A stretch of DNA of 64,000 nucleotides from Sacculina carcini (lineage: Eukaryota > Arthropoda > Thecostraca > Sacculinidae): positions 5,312,830 through 5,376,829 of the forward strand of contig OU696593.1 of assembly GCA_916048095.2 (NCBI GenBank). Direction: 5' to 3'. The translations under genes and the position numbers were made by a program. Position 1 is the stretch's first letter, and the number at the start of each line of letters is the position of its first letter. This document shows positions 52,991 through 64,000 of this stretch, in pieces. Under the pieces are notes generated by a model, which made no database searches, had not been told where the DNA came from, and worked only from the letters and a program-made list of their open reading frames with translations.

Positions 52991-54593
52991 TTTTTCAATA
53001 AATAAAACAGCAATAACAATCAAAAGCATATACAAACACCGTGCACACATAATTGTTATATAACGGAATTAATACGTAATGATACTCGCGGTAATACAGT
53101 GACAGTTATATAGTGGCATTCATATAATTGGCAAATGCAAATACAATAAGACAGTGTACACATTTGACATACATGGAACAGAATTGATGTGTGTGGCTAC
53201 AACTTCCCGCAAAGGTTTTCTCATTGAATCCAACAAAATATATATTTTCGGAATCAGCATGAAAAAAATGTATATACAGCAACTTGGCACTAGTTAAACT
53301 TTTGAAAAATTAAAGAATCCACCCATTCTAATGCACACACGCATACATGACTAGAGCTGTGATCACGGCACATCGATCACATTTGACGTATCGCCCACAT
53401 GGAATTTGAAAACCCATACAGGTGTGAACCAGGCGAGAAAGATGCCTCCTAAGTTTGTTTGCATCCAACGAAATGTACGTAAAAATCATGGATGGAAGTG
53501 AGCCAGTGTGGACATTAATGAATCTGGTCATATTTGTGCGGAAACCGTGTTTTCACTCAGAATCTGTTATGACTGAAATCAGCAGGCTGACATGGTTGTA
53601 GGCGGCTAAGAAAAATAGTTTGTCAGTTAAACTGCCAGCGTCAACATCTCAACTAGTGTTTGAGCTGTTTAGTTGAATCTAGTGAGGTCCACCGTGTACA
53701 CTTGAGTGGTGAGTAAAATTTTTTTTGCCATATATTTATACATTAGCGTGCATAAATGTTTAGTATTAGAAATTGTTTGTACTTATTAAAATGGCATGTT
53801 TATCAATTTCAATCTTTTTTTCTTCAATTTATTCTTGTAGTGCTCCAACATTAGTAGCGTAGCAGATGGGCCTGAGTGACCTTGCGGTTATTACGAAAAT
53901 GTTCGCAATGTTCATCCTTATATCTCATAATGATCACTCAATGAGGGTGTTGAGGGGAAAATAACTCTTTTGTTGAACTCGGCGTATATTCTATCAATTA
54001 AGCATTTAGTCATACTAATGACTAACATACTTCTTCCCAAATATAGCTTTATTTCAACCCGAGACCGCCCAATATATCGCTAATAGGGAAATTGAAATTG
54101 GGATGGGGATAGATAACGATAGATGGGATGGGATAGGGAATCGCTAATAGGGAAGTGAAATTGCCAATATGCCTCTGTCTAATATAGAACTATTCAAGTT
54201 CATATTTTTCGTATTTTCCATTTCACCGCAGCGGTTTTCACCGCAGCGGACTCGGTTGTATCCGCGGGCTGAGAGGACTCGGCCAACGCCACCTAGATAC
54301 AAGGCCCTTCCATCCCCTCCCCATGGGGGGTGTTACGTCAGCCCGTCCGTCCTAACGCTACCTGGGTATCACAGCTTGCTATGACTCATCTATAAACCGA
54401 TGCTAATGACTCAGCTACAAACCATTGAAACGCTGACGCTGCATCGCTGATCACGTGATCAGTTCGTTGTCAGTGTCGAGTGTCGTTGTCAGTTCGTGGT
54501 CAGTTAGTGTAGCGTTGCGCGTGTTTGTGGTGTTGTGTGTATTTGTAGCGTTGCGCGTTTTGGGATTTTACGTGTGTTCGCTGTGATAATTAT
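52991..54593. other. Intergenic, nothing recognisable
   Basis: No gene is visible. A GATAGGGAT-rich patch at 54080-54170 has local duplication (CGCTAATAGGGAA twice), and a CACCGCAGCGG motif is repeated at 54223-54250. Confidence 0.4.
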
Positions 54594-56660
54594 TTGTGGC
54601 GTTGTGCGCATTTATTTTCAGTGCAGCGTAGTTGGTTCGACGTCGGCGTTATCTTCAGTTCTTTCCTTCACCTTAATCAACTGCCTGATATATCATTTAC
54701 CTCTCTATCTTTTGAATATATTGCACTTTACCTTTCACTACCTGCATCACGTAGGCTCGGCATAATCCTTATATATCGCCACAACAATCCAGGTTCTTCT
54801 TCACAATTCATTTCAGATTTTGACACTCTCATCTCTATTATATTTGAAAAATTCTCCGACAATTTCATTCTTCTTGGCGATTTCAATTTCTGGGCAGATT
54901 CTTCTTCACTTCATACACCTACTCAAAACTTTCTTTCCCTGCTAAATTCCTGGGATCTTTCAGTCCTGAACTCAGGTAGCACACATCTATCCGGTCATTC
55001 CCTCGATCTAATCATCTGCACCGAAGCTTCTGCTAAATTTATTCCTCCTGGTTTGCTTACTTATCCTCCCGATCCCACGATTTCCGACCACAGTCTGATA
55101 TCATTTAAATTGTTTCTTAAACGCCAGGAAGCAAATCCTTCACCGATAACTCTTTTCACACGTGATTACAAAAACTTTGACTCATCCATTTTCAGTTATC
55201 TCGTGTCAATTTCTCTTGCTCCCAACAACTATCACTTCCTGTCCCCTTCATCGCTGCTACCCTTCTTCGACAATTCACTATCCATATTTAATGACACATT
55301 ATTCCCATTACGTCGTTGTACCACCAAACCTTCATCTTCACCCCAGCCGTGGTTGACTCCCGAACTGCGCCGCCTTCGTGCCAATTCTCGAGCTCATGAG
55401 CGTTCCTGGCGACGGTACCGGACCGACGCTAACTGGTCTATGTTTTGTCAGGCTCGTAAATCTTTCCTATCAGCCCTTGATGCCGCAAAGTCTCTTTTTT
55501 ATCGTTCTAAGCTTTCTTCGTGTACTTATTCTTCCCGCTCCAGATGGTCGACCCTGAAATCTATCACTGGCTCATAGAATTCTAGCCCTTGCTCAATATC
55601 TGCTTCCTGTTTTTCATCCTTCTTTCGAGACAAGATTGCCACGGCCAAATCCAAATTACCTCCGTCCTCCCTTCCACTATCTTTTCCTTCTTCAAACACC
55701 TCTTTATCTTCTTTCTCTCCAATTTCTCCAGCCATGACTGCCAAATTTCTTAAAAAACTTCAATCCTCCAGGTGTCCATCTGATCCAATTAACTTCCGGG
55801 CTCTTTCCGACTCCATCATACTCTTTTCCCCATTTCTTACTCATCTGGTGAACACTTCTTTCCTCCACGGTACTTTCCTGGCCTCTAAACACGCTGTTAT
55901 TTCTCCTATTCTTAAAAAGCCTTGCCTGGATACTAGTACTCCATGTAGTTATAGGCCTATTTCCTTGCTTCCACTACCTTCTAAGCTTCTGGAGGCTGCC
56001 ATCCTTCCTCAACTCCGCCCTTGCATACTTTCTGCCCTAGACCCCCGTCAATCCGGTTTCGTTTCTAATCACTCAACTGAGACTCTCCTTCTATCTTTAT
56101 TGAACGACATCTTCGCTTCCTTTTCCTCAGGCAACTCCGTAATATTCATCTCTCTAGATTTCTCTTCCGCCTTTGATCTCGTGGATCACTCGATTCTTTG
56201 TAAAGATCTTGCCCATATTGGTGTATCTTCTTCAGCTCTATCTCTTCTAACTTCCTATCTTACAAATCGTTCATATACAGTTCGCTGCAACTCCGAGTTT
56301 TCCTCTCCTCTTCCATTGGATTCAGGTGTCCCTCAAGGTTCTCTTCTCGGCCCTCTTCTGTTTAATCCGTATATTTCATCCCTCTGCCCCATACTCCGGT
56401 ATTACCCCATATCGTTTCATATATATGCAGACGATATACAGATTTACTTCCCCTTTTCCTCCTCAAAAATTGGTCTAATTTCTCAACTTCTATCACACAT
56501 CGCTGCCTGGGCGTCCTCAAGAAATATCCTTTTGAATCCTGAAAAAACTGAATATTTCTTATTTCATCCTCCCAGTATTGCTCCTTGTTCTGTCAACTTG
56601 CCTCTTTCATCTCATATTCGTAATCTGGGTGTTGTTCTTGATCCCTCTCTAACATTCTAA
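54594..56660 (+). mobile_element. Degraded LINE ORF2 (second lineage), truncated at both ends
   Basis: One frame runs from about 54594 to 56660 with a single in-frame TAG at 55575-55577. It has endonuclease remnants (LGDFNFWADSS, SDHSLISF) and a reverse transcriptase with RPISLLPLPSKLLE, SSAFDLVDHSIL, SGVPQGSLLGPLLF and YADD (YADDIQIYF). The codon make-up is CT-rich and unlike the other LINEs here, marking a separate lineage. It stops at 56660 shortly after the post-RT motif LGVVLDPSLTF, followed by short TATGTTTGTTATGATATGATG repeats. Confidence 0.88.
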
Positions 56661-56689
56661 TATATGTTAGTTGTCAATATGTCAATATG

Positions 56690-56990
56690 AGTTAATTTTA
56701 TGTTTGTTATGATATGATGAAAATTATGTGTTAATTTTATGTTTGTTATGATATGATGAAAATTATGTGTTAATTTTATGTTTGTTGTCAATATGTGTTA
56801 TGTTTATATGTCAATATATGTTTATGTCAATATATGTATACTTATGTATATACGTGTGCGTATGTCTATGTGTATTCGTGTGTCCATGTTTATATGTCAA
56901 TATATGTTTATGTCAATATATGTATGCTTATGTATATACGTGTGCGTATGTCTATGTGTATTCGTGTGTCCATGTTTATCTGTGTGTGTT
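56690..56990. repeat. Tandem repeats after the LINE fragment
   Basis: Two copies of a unit of about 60 bp (TTTTATGTTTGTTATGATATG) at 56697-56775, then a unit of about 85 bp with TATGTCAATATATG and ATACGTGTGCGTATG, present twice at about 56811-56980. Confidence 0.8.
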
Positions 56991-57147
56991 TTGTACAAAA
57001 TAACCCGGATATATAGGAGAACCCCGGTTATATAATAGAGTATTTCTTCCTGGCCCGTCTTCTATACTTTACGTGTAATTCTCACCGGTTATAAGAGACT
57101 ATTTCTCCTCTCCCGACAAACCTCTTATATCCGGGCTACATTGTACC

Positions 57148-57180
<33 letters not shown>

Positions 57181-57189
<9 letters not shown>

Positions 57190-60100
57190 AAATTGTAAAT
57201 TGTAAATGTATTGCCAGGAAAAAAACAGTTCACACGAAAATCATCAGAAAAAAACAGACATACGGCTATGTTCGTCGAGCAACTGCTCTTAGACGAACAT
57301 GTAATAATGAATGAAACGGATTCAATTAACAATCAATTATCACGCGACAGAATATTTACACATGCATACATATACACACACATATACACATATATATATA
57401 TATATACACATATGCACATATATATACATATATACACACATGCACATATATATACATATATACACTCATACATACACACATACATACGTACATACATGCA
57501 TACATATGCCCAGATCGCATTAAACGCAGAAAAAGATAAACAATCAATACGCGGGAAAATATGAAAATGAATCCGTTCTCATTGCAGGAAAATGTTAATG
57601 GTCGACGTCAGCTTTATTCAGGAAGTGATTTTTCAGTTTCTTTTTGAGCTGTTTTAGTGAGGTAGATGTTTCTATGAAATCTATTTCCGAAGATAAATTA
57701 TTCCAAATGTCTGCTCCTTGATATATTAGGCTGTTTTGAAGAAGTTTTGTTCTGAACTTTGGAACCGCAAGGTCATTATTGTTTCTGATATTGTGATAAT
57801 GGTTGTCCAAGCGATAGAAAATTTTATTGATCTCCTTATGTTCGTATAGTAGCCGATAGACAAAAAGGATTATGAAGTATTCGCGTATAGAGCCGAAACG
57901 TAGTAATTTCATTGCTGAGTAAGAATTTGTTGTTGAATCAAACTTTTTTAGCTTCATAATACATCTAATAATTTTGTTTTGTGCAACTTTTATTCGTTTA
58001 AAATAAGATGGCCACGTGCATGACCAGATTGGTACTCAATATATGAGGTGGAGGTAAATGAGAGTGAAGTATATACTACGCATGCATTCCTGTGTAAGTG
58101 AACGTTTAACTTTGTGTAATATACCACATGTTCTTGAAATTTTATTTGAGACGTTTTCAATATGTGCATACCAATTCATATTTTCATCAATGGTGACTCC
58201 AAGAAATTTTGTTATTTGAACTTGTTTCAGCAATCTACCGTCCAGTGTTAAAGGAGGAAATGTCAATTTTCTCGATCTGTTTTGGACGAAAATATATTGA
58301 GTCTTGTTCAAGTTTAATTTGAGCTTATTTGAAGAAATCCACTGATAGATGTTATTGAGTTCGTTTTCTGCGACAGAATGTAAATTGTGTAAATTTGGAT
58401 CGGTTAATGTGAGTGTCGTGTCATCTGCGTATATCTGCGTATGCGTGAATTTGAATTTGGAACTGGCTCTCACAATGTCATTGAATTAAATAAGGAATAA
58501 AATTGGACCAAGCACTGACCCCTGTGGAACACCATTGCTTATTGATTTAGATGAAGAAAATTCGTTGTCATAAAAAACAGATTGAGTTTTACTATCAAGG
58601 TAGCTTTTGAATAAATCAAGACATACCCCTCTTATACCGAGTTTTTCAAGTTTTTTGAAGAGAATATAGTGATCCAGTGAGTCGAACGCCTTGGAAAGGT
58701 CCAAAAAGATACCAAGTATGTGATTGCCGTCATCTAGTTGTTGGTAAACTTCAGTAACAAAATTAAAGACCGCATCCTCTGTAGATCTATTGGTTCTGAA
58801 ACCGAATTGATAGGGGATTATTAATTTATTCGTTTCCAAGTACGAACTTAAACGCGAACATATACATTTTTCAAATATCTTATTGAAGGCGGGTAAGAGT
58901 GAGATAGGCCGAAAATTATTGATGTCATTGAGATCGCCAGATTTGTGAATGGGAATAATTTTAGCTTTCTTAAGTAAATCAGGGTATGAAGCGTTTGCGA
59001 AAGATAAATTGATAATATGAACGAGTGGAATGGCTACTTGCAAACTGACTTTTTTATGAGTTGCGGAGGAATATCATCATACCCAGGAGAATTTGATGTG
59101 GTTTTATTCAGGTAACTAATAACTTCGCTACTGTCTACTGGTTTAAGAAACATAGATTCAGGAACACTCTCTGTGAGATAACTATCAAACGGGATATGGC
59201 TATCAGGTTTATCAACAGGTGAGCTCAGTTTTATGAAATTATTATTGAAAACATTTGCGCGGCTGACATTTGCTTGTTTAAAGTGTGGGAGATATTCAGG
59301 ATTATTTGTTTTCCTACCCAGAATAGAATTGATTATGTTCCAATGAGATTTAGGATTCCCTTGGTTTTCACCCAGTTTTACCTTCAGATAATTTTCTTTT
59401 GCTTGACGGATTGTAAAATTCAATTTATTCCGAAATTTTCTATACGAGTCTCTGTACGTTATCGGCCATTTCTGAGCTAGCCTTTCCAGACGGTGTTTTT
59501 CTCTGATATCTTTTTTTATTTCTTCCGTAATATATGGTTTGTCCAATCGTTTTCTGTTGAACTTGACGTTGGTGCATGGAAAATATTTCTCAAATAAATT
59601 GTGGAAGAGATTGAAGAAACAGTTATATGCATGATTAGGACAGCTTGATGCCATCACCGGCTCCCAGTCCAAGGTTCCGAGTTCATCGCTGAATAATTCA
59701 ATGTTTTCATCTTTCATAATTCTTTTGCGAACAAATCGTTGTGCATTTTTATCCATTTTAATGCCAGGTTTTATTTCGAATCGTGAAATTGTTAGATAGT
59801 GGTCCGAGATGTCATTTTTCACTACGAGATTTGCAATATTGTGTTCGAAATCGGTAGTCCAAATGTGATCTATCAAAGAAGATGATGTTTCTGTCACGCG
59901 AGTAGGAAGACATATTAGAGGCATAAATGAATATATACTCATCAGGTTGGATAAATCATTTTTGGTGAGGCTGGTTTTTAATAGGTCTATATTTAAATCA
60001 CCGAAGAGATATATTTTTTTGAATTTTTTGCTTGCTAAATACAAAATATCTTGAAATGTTTCGAAAGATGTGTTCAAGTTTGCATTGGGTGGTCTGTAAA

Positions 60101-61600
60101 TACACATTAGGAGTGATGAATCACCAGAGTGTGAAATTTCAACACCGAGACATTCCATTGCATCATGCAAGCAAGACAGTTCATTTAACGATTGTGCGCT
60201 AAATTTGTCCGATACATAAATAGCCAGTCCTCCACCTGATCTGTTTCTTTTCTTGGTGAATAACGTATAGCCGGGGAGCTGGTAAAGGTTGAAAATATCT
60301 TCATCAAGTCTTGTTTCAACAAAACCAATGACGTCAAGGTCAATTCCGATATTCAACATTATATAGTCCTGGAAAAGTTGAAAATTAGCTGGGATACTCC
60401 GAATATTCATACTGCAGATATTGAACGTGGAAGGGATTTTATCGAGCGGAAAATCATCAGCAAATACATATTTAGATTGAGGAATTTTTAACTTTCTTAA
60501 TTTTTCATAAAAGTAAATGTCATCGTAATTAAATTGTTTTTCGTTATCCTCTATATCGGATGTCGATATGTCAGATATCATTATGGGGCAGGAAACTGGG
60601 AGAAACTTACAGATTTTAGGGTTCTACCGCTTTCTTGACGGCTTCTTTTGCTGCTTGATTGGCGATCCGACAGATCCTCCAGCAGCTCCCCGTGTTTCTG
60701 TTATATGTTCGACGCCAGCCGACTGGACGCGATTTTGTGACGCCAGGGCAACGCCAGGGTCGTGTGACGTCAGAGCAACGTCGCGTTCACGTGACGGAGC
60801 CGAGTCCGTATGACCTTGCTGTGACTTCACAGTAGTGCGACCAGTCGAAGCAGGCGGATCTAGAGAGGTTGATTGGGAAGCAACAGGCGGCGTGCGGTCC
60901 TTGATGATTAACTTGGTGTGGCGAAAATATGCCACCTTACCCTCAAGTCTGGCTTGTTTCAGTTTCGGTAACTGTTCTTGTCGTTTTACGTTTGACGCCG
61001 CACAGAGGTCCTCATTGACGAAAATCTTTGTCCCTCTGAGCTTCCTGACGTTTCTCATGACGGTGTCCCGATCCCCCAGCTTGTCGAATCTTACGATGAT
61101 GTTCCTTGCGCGAGAAGATCCGGTACCAACTCGGTGTGCTTTGTCGATTTTCAGCTCAGGCAATTCCATTACGTCCTTCATGACATTGGTAACCAGCTCC
61201 GTGGTTTGCTCAGCAGTTTCATGAGGTTTTTCATCAATACCTGAGAAACGCAGATTTTTACGCCGGCTGAAATCTTCCTGGGCATCAGTTCTCTCCTGCA
61301 GCTTGAAGTAATCTTGATGCAGCGAGTCAAAATTCTTCTTATGATGAGACTCACTCTCCTGCAGGGACTTGACTTGCGCTTTTAGATCAAGCACCTCCGC
61401 CTGTGTGAACTCGAGACTCACACGAAGATCGCTCACTGTTTTTTCCAGGTATTCGATTCTTGATCGGGTGTTAGTCTCTATCACATCTAGCGCTTGTTTG
61501 AAGGCGCTATTTTGTGAATCTAGTAACGCTTTGATGACTCCTTCCCACTCCATAATACACTTCACTTCACACCACACGAGCAAGCAATTGGGCTGTTATC
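57181..61600 (-). mobile_element. Two-ORF LINE (CR1/L2-like), nearly full length, inactivated
   Basis: In transcript order: ORF1 (61583-60624, likely starting at the Met near 61552) with a long coiled coil and an L1-ORF1-like RNA-binding domain ending in a basic Ser/Lys tail. ORF2 starts at 60581, 43 bases later, with endonuclease motifs VETRLD, YRPPNA, FGDLNIDLL, DHIW and SDH. It shifts frame near 59040. The RT continues with SKAFDSLDHYIL, NGVPQGSVLGP and YADD (about 58430), interrupted by in-frame stops at 58486 and 58036. A 3' UTR ends in TTTACAA units (57181-57208) joined to (CA)n. The gene order gives the layout that the intact ORF2 at 35-38 kb lacks. Confidence 0.92.
60624..61583 (-). 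CDS. LINE ORF1 protein, intact
   Basis: About 310-319 codons. Residues about 30-120 form a heptad-rich coiled coil (EYLEKTVSDLRVSLEFTQAE), followed by an RRM-like segment (FSRRKNLRFSGIDE, KAHRVG, RNIIVRFDKLGDRDTVM) and a C-terminal domain. ORF1 proteins of this type bind element RNA as multimers. The tail is basic. Confidence 0.85.
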   Translation of the reverse strand: MLVWCEVKCIMEWEGVIKALLDSQNSAFKQALDVIETNTRSRIEYLEKTVSDLRVSLEFTQAEVLDLKAQVKSLQESESHHKKNFDSLHQDYFKLQERTDAQEDFSRRKNLRFSGIDEKPHETAEQTTELVTNVMKDVMELPELKIDKAHRVGTGSSRARNIIVRFDKLGDRDTVMRNVRKLRGTKIFVNEDLCAASNVKRQEQLPKLKQARLEGKVAYFRHTKLIIKDRTPPVASQSTSLDPPASTGRTTVKSQQGHTDSAPSRERDVALTSHDPGVALASQNRVQSAGVEHITETRGAAGGSVGSPIKQQKKPSRKR

Positions 61601-61618
61601 ACGTCAACGACTCGACAC

Positions 61619-61622
<4 letters not shown>

Positions 61623-61684
<62 letters not shown>
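61623..61684. repeat. (GT)31 microsatellite at the duplication border
   Basis: Pure GT between the 5' end of the minus-strand LINE and the left border of duplication copy 2 (61698). Confidence 0.95.
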
Positions 61685-61686
<2 letters not shown>

Positions 61687-62257
61687 GTTAGTCGGTTGAG
61701 AAAAATCATTTCTGTCAAAAAACAATTTTCAAAAAAACATGTTTTTTATATAAAAAAACCATGGTAAACCATGGTTTAAACCAAATGGTTTAAACCAAAC
61801 AAACCCTGCTTTGGAAGTCAGAGCCCAAGTACACATCTGTTCTACAGTGGCTGATACCGTCAATTTCGTCTGAATATCCTTCGTCTCCGTTGATCACAAT
61901 TAATTTCGTTTTTGAGTCAATAATCTGCATACCATATTCCGAACAGTTGACTCCGAGATTCGTTCTGGATGTGGCCGATATAACAGTATCATCAGCATGA
62001 ACACTCATATGTGAAGCATTTCGGAAATCCGTCCCATTATATTCTCGGTCTAATCATTCCTATCAGTTCTTGTTGTCAGTTGATATCAGTTGATATGTCT
62101 CCGATACATATTGTTACTATTGATTTTATTTAATGTTACTTTCTGTGACGACATACATTGTTCCAAGAGCTCCACACACACTGACACACACAAACATACA
62201 CACACACACACTGACACACACGCACACACTGACACATACACACACATATTTGTTAAT

Positions 62258-62610
62258 ATGTGTTAAAAGGTTAAAGATTAAGGGTCTCAAGTGACAGCTG
62301 CTACACTGGAAGAAGTTGAAGCTTATGAACACACATAGGTGTGTCCCGTGCAGCTCGCTGCCACCGCAGAACCCACCCTATCCACGCTATGGCGCCACAA
62401 GCACGGAAGACGTATTAGAGAGGGCCACCTCCCCAGAATGCATGACACAACTCATGACTGATATCTGGTACCATCATTTACTGCTGGGTGGACAGGGGCT
62501 GTTGGATTATAGAATTCACCCCAAAATAATTCTCCTCCACCGGGATTCGAACCGCTGACCTCTAATCATCAGTATTTTACGTATTTTACGTCTACTCCAC
62601 CAGCAAAAAT
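62258..62610 (-). repeat. tRNA-headed SINE in duplication copy 2
   Basis: Counterpart of 46616-46975. Confidence 0.75.
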
Positions 62611-62717
62611 CATTTGCAAGCGACCCTTGCATATTTAACTACATTGAAGAGGTTAGTCAGTTAGGTGAGTCAGTTAAGCTTTCACAGTGCTGCAAAGGCA
62701 GCACATTACATTAGAAA

Positions 62718-62840
62718 GCTAAACCTAACATAACCTAAAATCTATGAAAAATATAGAAACGTTTTTGTGGGTTTTCCAAGCGTTTTTTTTATAAATTAGC
62801 GTTCTTAATGTTCTTGAATCCTTACACATTTAGCCTAGAC
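62718..62840 (-). repeat. Dispersed TTAGG-like repeat in duplication copy 2
   Basis: Counterpart of 47061-47187, with one CCTAACCTAACC unit changed to CCTAACATAACC. Confidence 0.75.
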
Positions 62841-63381
62841 GAAAAAACTCGGCCAACCGATCACGAACTTCGAGGTCTGTGAGTACGCCCAATTTCTCCT
62901 GACATAAGCACGTTGTCACGGAAATTGGTGTGACCCATGATACAGGAGGACGGTGTAACTCAGTTTGATCTTCACTCGGTATCGGAATGTTCATCTCAAT
63001 CGATGTTGCTAAAGCTCGCCTCGAAAAGGTGGATGCTAATACACGATGTCGCCGACTGAGCTGATGAGATGGAATTGGATGAAAATTTAAAATTCGACGG
63101 ATACAATGACCTTTTCGAATGAGAATTATAAAAAACGTACGAGTTTTTATTAAGTCATTTATTTACGAGGAAACATTTAGACATATTTAGAAATAATTTC
63201 TTTCAACCGCAAGTGCCGATTGGTTGTTCATCACGAGTTTTCATTAGATAATGATTTACGAGGTCACTAGTATAGTAATTGTGTTAGATGCAGTCATTTC
63301 TGAACTGGATTTCAGCTGTGGAACATCGTTATCACACACCGTCAGTTCAGTTTGTGTTGAAGGTGAATACCTGAAAACAAC

Positions 63382-64000
63382 ATGCAAGATATGCGCAAAA
63401 AGATCACTATTGAGGAGGCGTTTGCCAAACACCTAGCCTGGACCGGTGTTACCGAACAGGCAGCAAGGCTATGCGTCCACTATAACAACACTTCAAAGTG
63501 GAGCATGTTTTCCAACTGGAAGAAGACCATTCGCCAGTGTCCCGCGTACTGTGTGCGCAATCTCAAAAAGTACTCGGCAAAAATGACCACCAAGAAGCCC
63601 AGCAAGGTTCTCGCCAAGTGTAGCAAGCATACCACTTTGCTGCAAAACCTGGAGATCTCGCTGCGTATGTACACCAGACGTTGGCTTCTGGATTTCGTGG
63701 AGCAGCAAGGAGTCATTGTTCTGCTCGACTACATGAATATCATACTATCGGCCAAAGAACGTCTTGACCAAGAAGAGGAGACCACCACTTGCTGTATGCC
63801 GATATTCTGCAGATCTAAACCAAACACCAATAAGTCCATTCTTATTAAAAATGCACACCAGGTGTTAAAACAATGTGTGCTTTGTCTCAAAGCAATAGTG
63901 GGAGATAAAATATCCATCTATAAAATAGTCCTGAATCGGGAAAATATCCTAGTGCTGGTACGTTGCGTCGACTTTATCGTACAAGAGTCTTCGGCAACGA
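63382..64000 (+). CDS. Second copy of the FMNL-aPKC chimeric gene, 5' part only
   Basis: The first 206 codons of the formin-type region are present and open; the kinase part lies beyond the window. Compared with the copy at 47728 I find three base differences in 619, giving Lys to Gln (codon 33), Val to Ala and Gln to Lys (codons 78 and 82), and no synonymous change. No stop or frameshift occurs. The short upstream frame at 47283-47468 in copy 1 is broken by a TGA at 63058-63060 in copy 2, so that frame is not part of the gene. Confidence 0.85.
   Translation, partial: MQDMRKKITIEEAFAKHLAWTGVTEQAARLCVHYNNTSKWSMFSNWKKTIRQCPAYCVRNLKKYSAKMTTKKPSKVLAKCSKHTTLLQNLEISLRMYTRRWLLDFVEQQGVIVLLDYMNIILSAKERLDQEEETTTCCMPIFCRSKPNTNKSILIKNAHQVLKQCVLCLKAIVGDKISIYKIVLNRENILVLVRCVDFIVQESSAT

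Larger units (their letters stand above)
61698..64000 (+). repeat. Segmental duplication, copy 2 (cut by window end)
   Basis: Collinear with 45766 onward, lacking the hAT MITE of copy 1 and with small indels (for example the CA tract at 62170-62230 and an extra GTTAGTCA-like segment near 62652). The offset is about 15.9 kb at the left border, consistent with a tandem unit running 45766-61697. Confidence 0.92.

Overview
This is a repeat-rich nuclear DNA window from a bilaterian animal. The evidence is spliced genes with GT-AG introns, three conserved metazoan single-copy genes (SLC35F5-, DDI1/DDI2- and TMEM19-type), tRNA-derived SINEs, several non-LTR retrotransposon lineages, hAT-type MITEs and abundant (CA)n/(GT)n arrays. 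Short TTAGG-like runs occur in a dispersed repeat, but they do not fix the phylum; I cannot name the species.

Layout. 0.25-1.25 kb: one apparent terminal exon of an unrecognised, disordered protein. 2-9.5 kb: a SINE, a cluster of hAT MITEs and microsatellites. 9.7-17.6 kb (minus): eight exons of an SLC35F5-like membrane transporter, with a 36-unit minisatellite growing out of one 3' splice site and a head-to-head SINE pair in the same intron. 17.6-18.6 kb: a divergent intergenic region. 18.6-27.0 kb (plus): a complete nine-exon DDI1/DDI2-like ubiquitin-shuttle protease gene (467 codons), its introns swollen by GT arrays, an 82-unit decamer satellite and LINE tails. 28.1-39.6 kb (minus): a complete seven-exon TMEM19 gene (332 codons) with two plus-strand LINEs in its introns, one with an uninterrupted 1016-codon ORF. 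40.8-43.2 kb: 3' half of an LTR retrotransposon. 45.8-49.9 kb: the first copy of a segmental duplication carrying an intronless kinase gene. 50-57 kb: intergenic DNA with small repeats and a degraded LINE. 57.2-61.6 kb (minus): a two-ORF LINE. 61.7-64.0 kb: the second copy of the duplication, cut by the window end.

The most unusual object is the intronless gene at 47,728-49,881 (and its copy from 63,382). Its N-terminal third reads as the GTPase-binding/FH3 region of an FMNL-type formin. Its C-terminal part reads as an atypical-PKC catalytic domain that has lost the usual PB1, pseudosubstrate and C1 regulatory parts. If functional, it would put an aPKC kinase under a formin-type Rho-GTPase sensor in one polypeptide. 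The two copies differ by only three bases over 619 coding bases, and a hAT MITE sits upstream of one copy with a clean empty site in the other.

All gene models are built by eye from reading frames, splice sites and remembered family features; no alignment or database search was run.
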